A stretch of DNA of 7,222 nt. It comes from CAYYWW01 sp964475515 (GTDB taxonomy: Archaea; Aenigmatarchaeota; Aenigmatarchaeia; QMZP01). The stretch lies in assembly GCA_964475515.1 (NCBI GenBank), contig CAYYWW010000036.1:1-7222 (forward strand), given 5' to 3'. Below the pieces are notes generated by a model. The model was not told where the DNA came from. It made no database searches and was given only the letters and a program-made list of their open reading frames with translations. This document shows, piece by piece, positions 5,572-7,222 of this stretch. Every line of letters begins with the position of its first letter. Position 1 is the stretch's first letter. Position numbers and translations under genes: made by a program.

Positions 5572-5588
5572 ACGCCGGGAGCAGGATT
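5572..5588 (-). repeat. Direct repeat copy B (inside tRNA-Ser)
   Basis: This copy of the 17-base repeat lies at the 3' end of the functional tRNA-Ser, 97 bases from copy A. Confidence 0.9.
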
Positions 5589-5664
5589 TCCAGCGCTTCT
5601 TATTCTCGGGTGATAGTGCGGTAAGAGGGCATGGAAGTGAAAACTCCTGAAGCCCTCTTGCGCA
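5587..5664 (-). other. tRNA-Ser intron 2 (59/60, T-loop, 78 nt)
   Basis: The outer helix is the T-stem GCAGG/CCTGC, the core is TTCG with TGGA, and the bulges are AA|T and AA|T, the same core as in tRNA-Val(CAC) intron 2. The inner helix is GCGC/GCGC, followed by an 8-bp hairpin AAGAGGGC/GCCCTCTT. Excision gives loop TTCGAAT. Confidence 0.85.
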
Positions 5665-5704
5665 TTCGAACCTGCACGGGACAAAGTCCCACCAGCTCTC
5701 GAGG

Positions 5705-5753
5705 TTCGCCATAGCTACTCCATTTGTTTTATTCAAATGGAGACAACCGCTTT
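5705..5753 (-). other. tRNA-Ser intron 1 (30/31, anticodon stem, 49 nt)
   Basis: The BHB core is CGCC (exon) with GGCG (intron), and the bulges are AG|A and AA|C. The intron holds a perfect 9-bp hairpin CTCCATTTG/CAAATGGAG (loop AATAAAA) plus a short AAGC/GCT helix with a bulge. The outer exon helix is almost absent, so this is a relaxed bulge-helix-loop form. Excision joins CCAG to CCTCGAGAGCTGG. Confidence 0.82.
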
Positions 5754-5810
5754 CTGGCGCGTTAGCCGTTCCGCCATCCCGGCTTATATTTGTTCGTTTA
5801 TCTAATCACG

Positions 5811-5817
5811 TATAAAG
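5811..5817 (-). promoter_or_regulatory. TATA box of tRNA-Ser, possibly shared with the divergent ThiS-like gene
   Basis: Read on the minus strand this is CTTTATA, about 30 bases upstream of the tRNA-Ser 5' end. On the plus strand the same bases read tataaag, about 34 bases before the ATG at 5848. The whole divergent spacer is only 64 bp, so one near-symmetric box could serve both directions; a separate AT-rich run (5821-5840) is an alternative for the plus strand. Confidence 0.5.
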
Positions 5818-5847
5818 TTATTTTAAATTTTAAAATAAAAATGTAGC

Positions 5848-6051
5848 ATGATTAACGTAACGCTGTTTTACAGAAACGAAAAGATAAAATCAAAAGTATC
5901 CGAAGGAACAACTATCGAGGAATTACTTAAAAAATTGAAAATAAACAGAGAAACCGTACTTATATTTAAAAATAAAGAACCTATACCCGATACATACAAA
6001 CTAAAAGACGGAGATAAGATAGAAGCAATGCTTATAACAACGAGAGGCTGA
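5848..6051 (+). CDS. ThiS/MoaD-like small sulfur carrier (SAMP/Urm1-type)
   Basis: This 67-residue protein has the beta-grasp pattern of MoaD, ThiS, TtuB and archaeal SAMP proteins. An N-terminal beta strand (INVTLFYRNEKIK) leads to GTTIEELLKKLKI, then VLIFKNKEPIPDTYKLKDGDKIEAMLITT, the usual VxxNGxxVxxxxxLxDGDxVxxxP arrangement. Such proteins are adenylated by an E1-like enzyme and carry sulfur as a C-terminal thiocarboxylate. The C-terminus reads TTRG and not the usual Gly-Gly, which is unusual. A gap of 22 bases (10 if the upstream ATG is used) separates it from the TtuA/NcsA-type thiolase, the likely partner. The ATG at 5848 is the only reasonable start; no clear ribosome site precedes it. 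Confidence 0.82.
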   Translation: MINVTLFYRNEKIKSKVSEGTTIEELLKKLKINRETVLIFKNKEPIPDTYKLKDGDKIEAMLITTRG

Positions 6052-6063
6052 CACTCAAGACAT

Positions 6064-6068
6064 GAGGG
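6064..6068 (+). promoter_or_regulatory. Ribosome binding site deciding the TtuA start
   Basis: The bases gaggg lie five bases before the ATG at 6074. The in-frame ATG at 6062 has no comparable site, so 6074 is preferred. Confidence 0.45.
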
Positions 6069-6073
6069 CTGGT

Positions 6074-7033
6074 ATGCAAAAATGTCATTGCGGCAAAAAG
6101 GCAATATTTTACAGAAGATATGAAGGCAGGTATTTATGCAAAAACCATTTTGTTCAGAGCATAGAATCAAAGGTAAGAAAAACAATAGCGAAATATAGAA
6201 TGCTTAAAAGTGGAGACAGAATAGCTTTCGGTATTTCTGGAGGCAAGGACTCTACAACTGTTTTGTACATCTTAAATAAAATCCTCAAGCCCAGGCGTGA
6301 TATAGAATACTTTGCTTTTTCTATAGATGAAGGTACAGGTGAGTATAGGAAAAAAAGTATAGGAATGGCCAAAAAAACCTGTAAAGAGCTGGGGGTAGAA
6401 CATCATGTTTTCTCTTTCAAACAATTTTTTGGAAAGGGAATGAAGGAGAAAATGGAAGAGGTGAAGAAACAATCAAAGGGCAAACAGACAGGACAATACG
6501 TAACAGAGCCATGTACTTATTGCAGTGTCGCAAGAAGATACATAATTAACAAGGTTACAAGAGAAATGAAAGCAACAAAAATATGTTTGGGTCATAATCT
6601 GGACGATGAAGTTCAGAGCATACTGATGAATTACATAAGAGGCGATCTAATGCGTGCTAGTAGGGCAGGTCCCATTACCGACTATTCGCTTGAAAAGGAA
6701 AAAGGTGAGCTTTTCGTTCCCAGAATAAAACCGTTAAGGGAAATACCAGAAAGGGAAACAGCCCTGTATGCTTATGTGAAAAAACTGAACGTATGTTATG
6801 ACAAGTGCCCATATGTTGGAGGTATGAGATTTTTCATACGCGATTTTCTCAATGATTTAGAAGAACGATGCCCAGGAGTTAAATTTTCCATACTGAGAAC
6901 GTTTGACAGAATGCTTCCAGCAATAAGAGAAATTGTTGAGAAAGAAGAGGGCAGCGAAAGACTATCTGTCTGCAAAAAATGTGGAGAACCAACATCAGGT
7001 GAAATATGCAAAGCATGTGAATTATGGGAATAA
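6074..7033 (+). CDS. ttuA: tRNA 2-thiolation enzyme of the TtuA/NcsA family
   Basis: The chosen form has 319 residues. Members activate a tRNA uridine with ATP and insert sulfur, at U54 (TtuA, thermophiles) or U34 (Ncs6/NcsA). The N-terminal metal site is KCHCG...LCKNH (C4, C6, C22, H25); the first pair is C-x-C where relatives usually have C-x2-C. The ATP pyrophosphatase loop SGGKDS is at 55-60. Cysteines C147 and C150 (PCTYCSVARR) and C245 (DKCPY) are expected to hold the catalytic Fe-S cluster. GHNLDDEVQS follows at 173-182, and a C-terminal zinc site C-x2-C...C-x2-C lies at 300-315. The dual zinc sites suit the TtuA branch, though NcsA cannot be excluded. The preceding sulfur carrier gene on the same strand is the probable sulfur donor. 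The frame opens at 6062, but 6074 has the ribosome site. Confidence 0.9.
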   Translation: MQKCHCGKKAIFYRRYEGRYLCKNHFVQSIESKVRKTIAKYRMLKSGDRIAFGISGGKDSTTVLYILNKILKPRRDIEYFAFSIDEGTGEYRKKSIGMAKKTCKELGVEHHVFSFKQFFGKGMKEKMEEVKKQSKGKQTGQYVTEPCTYCSVARRYIINKVTREMKATKICLGHNLDDEVQSILMNYIRGDLMRASRAGPITDYSLEKEKGELFVPRIKPLREIPERETALYAYVKKLNVCYDKCPYVGGMRFFIRDFLNDLEERCPGVKFSILRTFDRMLPAIREIVEKEEGSERLSVCKKCGEPTSGEICKACELWE

Positions 7034-7067
7034 ATTTTACAATGTACAAGTACATAAAGCGATAAAT

Positions 7068-7222
7068 ATGTTGTCACCGGAGATTAAGAGAATAATGAAA
7101 GAAAACGAGAGATACACTCAGATGTTAGAATACTACGATAAAACTGGAAAACTTCCACTGAAAAAAATTAGGAAAAACTTCACGCTAAAGATCATTAACT
7201 ACGAAAAACTAAAGAAAGCTTC
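7068..7222 (+). CDS. N-terminus of an unrecognised basic protein (partial)
   Basis: An ATG at 7068 opens a frame of 51 codons that continues past the window end (MLSPEIKRIMKENERYTQML...). The visible part is rich in Lys, Glu and Tyr, looks helical and soluble, and matches no family I recognise. It begins 34 bases after the TtuA stop on the same strand. An AT-rich stretch at about 7028-7040 may be a TATA element for a leaderless start; no ribosome site is visible. An ATG at 7042 leads to a stop after seven codons and is rejected. Confidence 0.6.
   Translation, partial: MLSPEIKRIMKENERYTQMLEYYDKTGKLPLKKIRKNFTLKIINYEKLKKA

Larger units (their letters stand above)
5573..5783 (-). tRNA. tRNA-Ser(CGA) with two introns
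   Basis: Removing 49 and 78 bases leaves an 84-nt type II tRNA. The acceptor stem is GCCGGGA/TCCCGGC with discriminator G73, the usual serine identity base in archaea. The D-arm is GCG/CGC with GG in the loop. The anticodon stem CCAGC/GCTGG carries loop CTCGAGA with anticodon CGA at 5701-5699. A long variable arm follows (GGGAC-TTT-GTCCC), then T-arm GCAGG-TTCGAAT-CCTGC. No CCA is encoded. Without the 30/31 intron the anticodon stem and U33 cannot be formed, which is why simple scans could miss this gene. A TATA-like box lies about 30 bases upstream. The ThiS-like gene is divergent across a 64-bp spacer. Confidence 0.9.

Noticed and set aside
5475..5588. Integrated mobile element bounded by tRNA att sites
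   Set aside because: The repeats are only 97 bases apart with no integrase or cargo; at most this is a scar.
5512..5736. A 74-codon protein frame on the minus strand with several cysteines
   Set aside because: It lies across tRNA-Ser exons, introns and the tRNA-like remnant; the composition is explained by tRNA sequence and there is no ribosome site.
1..7222. CRISPR array, insertion sequence or phage genes
   Set aside because: No regularly spaced repeats, transposase motifs, terminal inverted repeats or phage-type proteins were seen on either strand.

Overview
The window is from an AT-rich archaeal genome. The evidence is tRNA genes packed with bulge-helix-bulge (BHB) introns and lacking an encoded CCA, TATA-type promoters about 25-30 bases upstream of genes, leaderless starts beside GGTGA-type ribosome sites, and an archaeal initiation factor 5A with its hypusine lysine. 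GC-rich tRNA stems in an AT-rich background and a TtuA-type tRNA thiolase hint at a thermophile. Introns at non-canonical sites imply a splicing endonuclease of relaxed specificity (heterotetrameric or three-unit type), as known in Crenarchaeota, Nanoarchaeota and some other DPANN lineages. The phylum cannot be fixed from this window.

Positions 1-1043, minus strand: tRNA-Val(CAC), tRNA-Val(GAC), a Nudix hydrolase, tRNA-Glu(TTC) and the first 21 codons of an unknown gene. I derived every intron by hand from the requirement of a normal cloverleaf plus a BHB fold: Val(CAC) has introns at 37/38 and 59/60, Val(GAC) at 43/44, Glu at 37/38 and 53/54.

Positions 1150-5429: a plus-strand MFS permease with a basic helical tail meets a minus-strand block tail to tail. 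That block holds aIF5A, a small cysteine-rich protein of unknown function, agmatinase and a class V aminotransferase. Agmatinase makes putrescine, the spermidine precursor that feeds hypusine formation on IF5A, so polyamine supply and its target sit side by side.

Positions 5476-5783, minus strand: tRNA-Ser(CGA) with introns at 30/31 (inside the anticodon stem) and 59/60 (T-loop). About 20 bases downstream lies a decayed second copy of its 3' part. A 64-bp divergent spacer then leads to plus-strand genes: a ThiS/MoaD-like sulfur carrier ending in Arg-Gly instead of Gly-Gly, a TtuA/NcsA-type tRNA 2-thiolation enzyme and the start of an unknown ORF.

The most striking content is four tRNA genes with seven introns, five at non-canonical sites and three interrupting the T arm, plus the duplicated tRNA-Ser 3' end. 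A probable tRNA sulfuration pair is divergent from one of these tRNAs.
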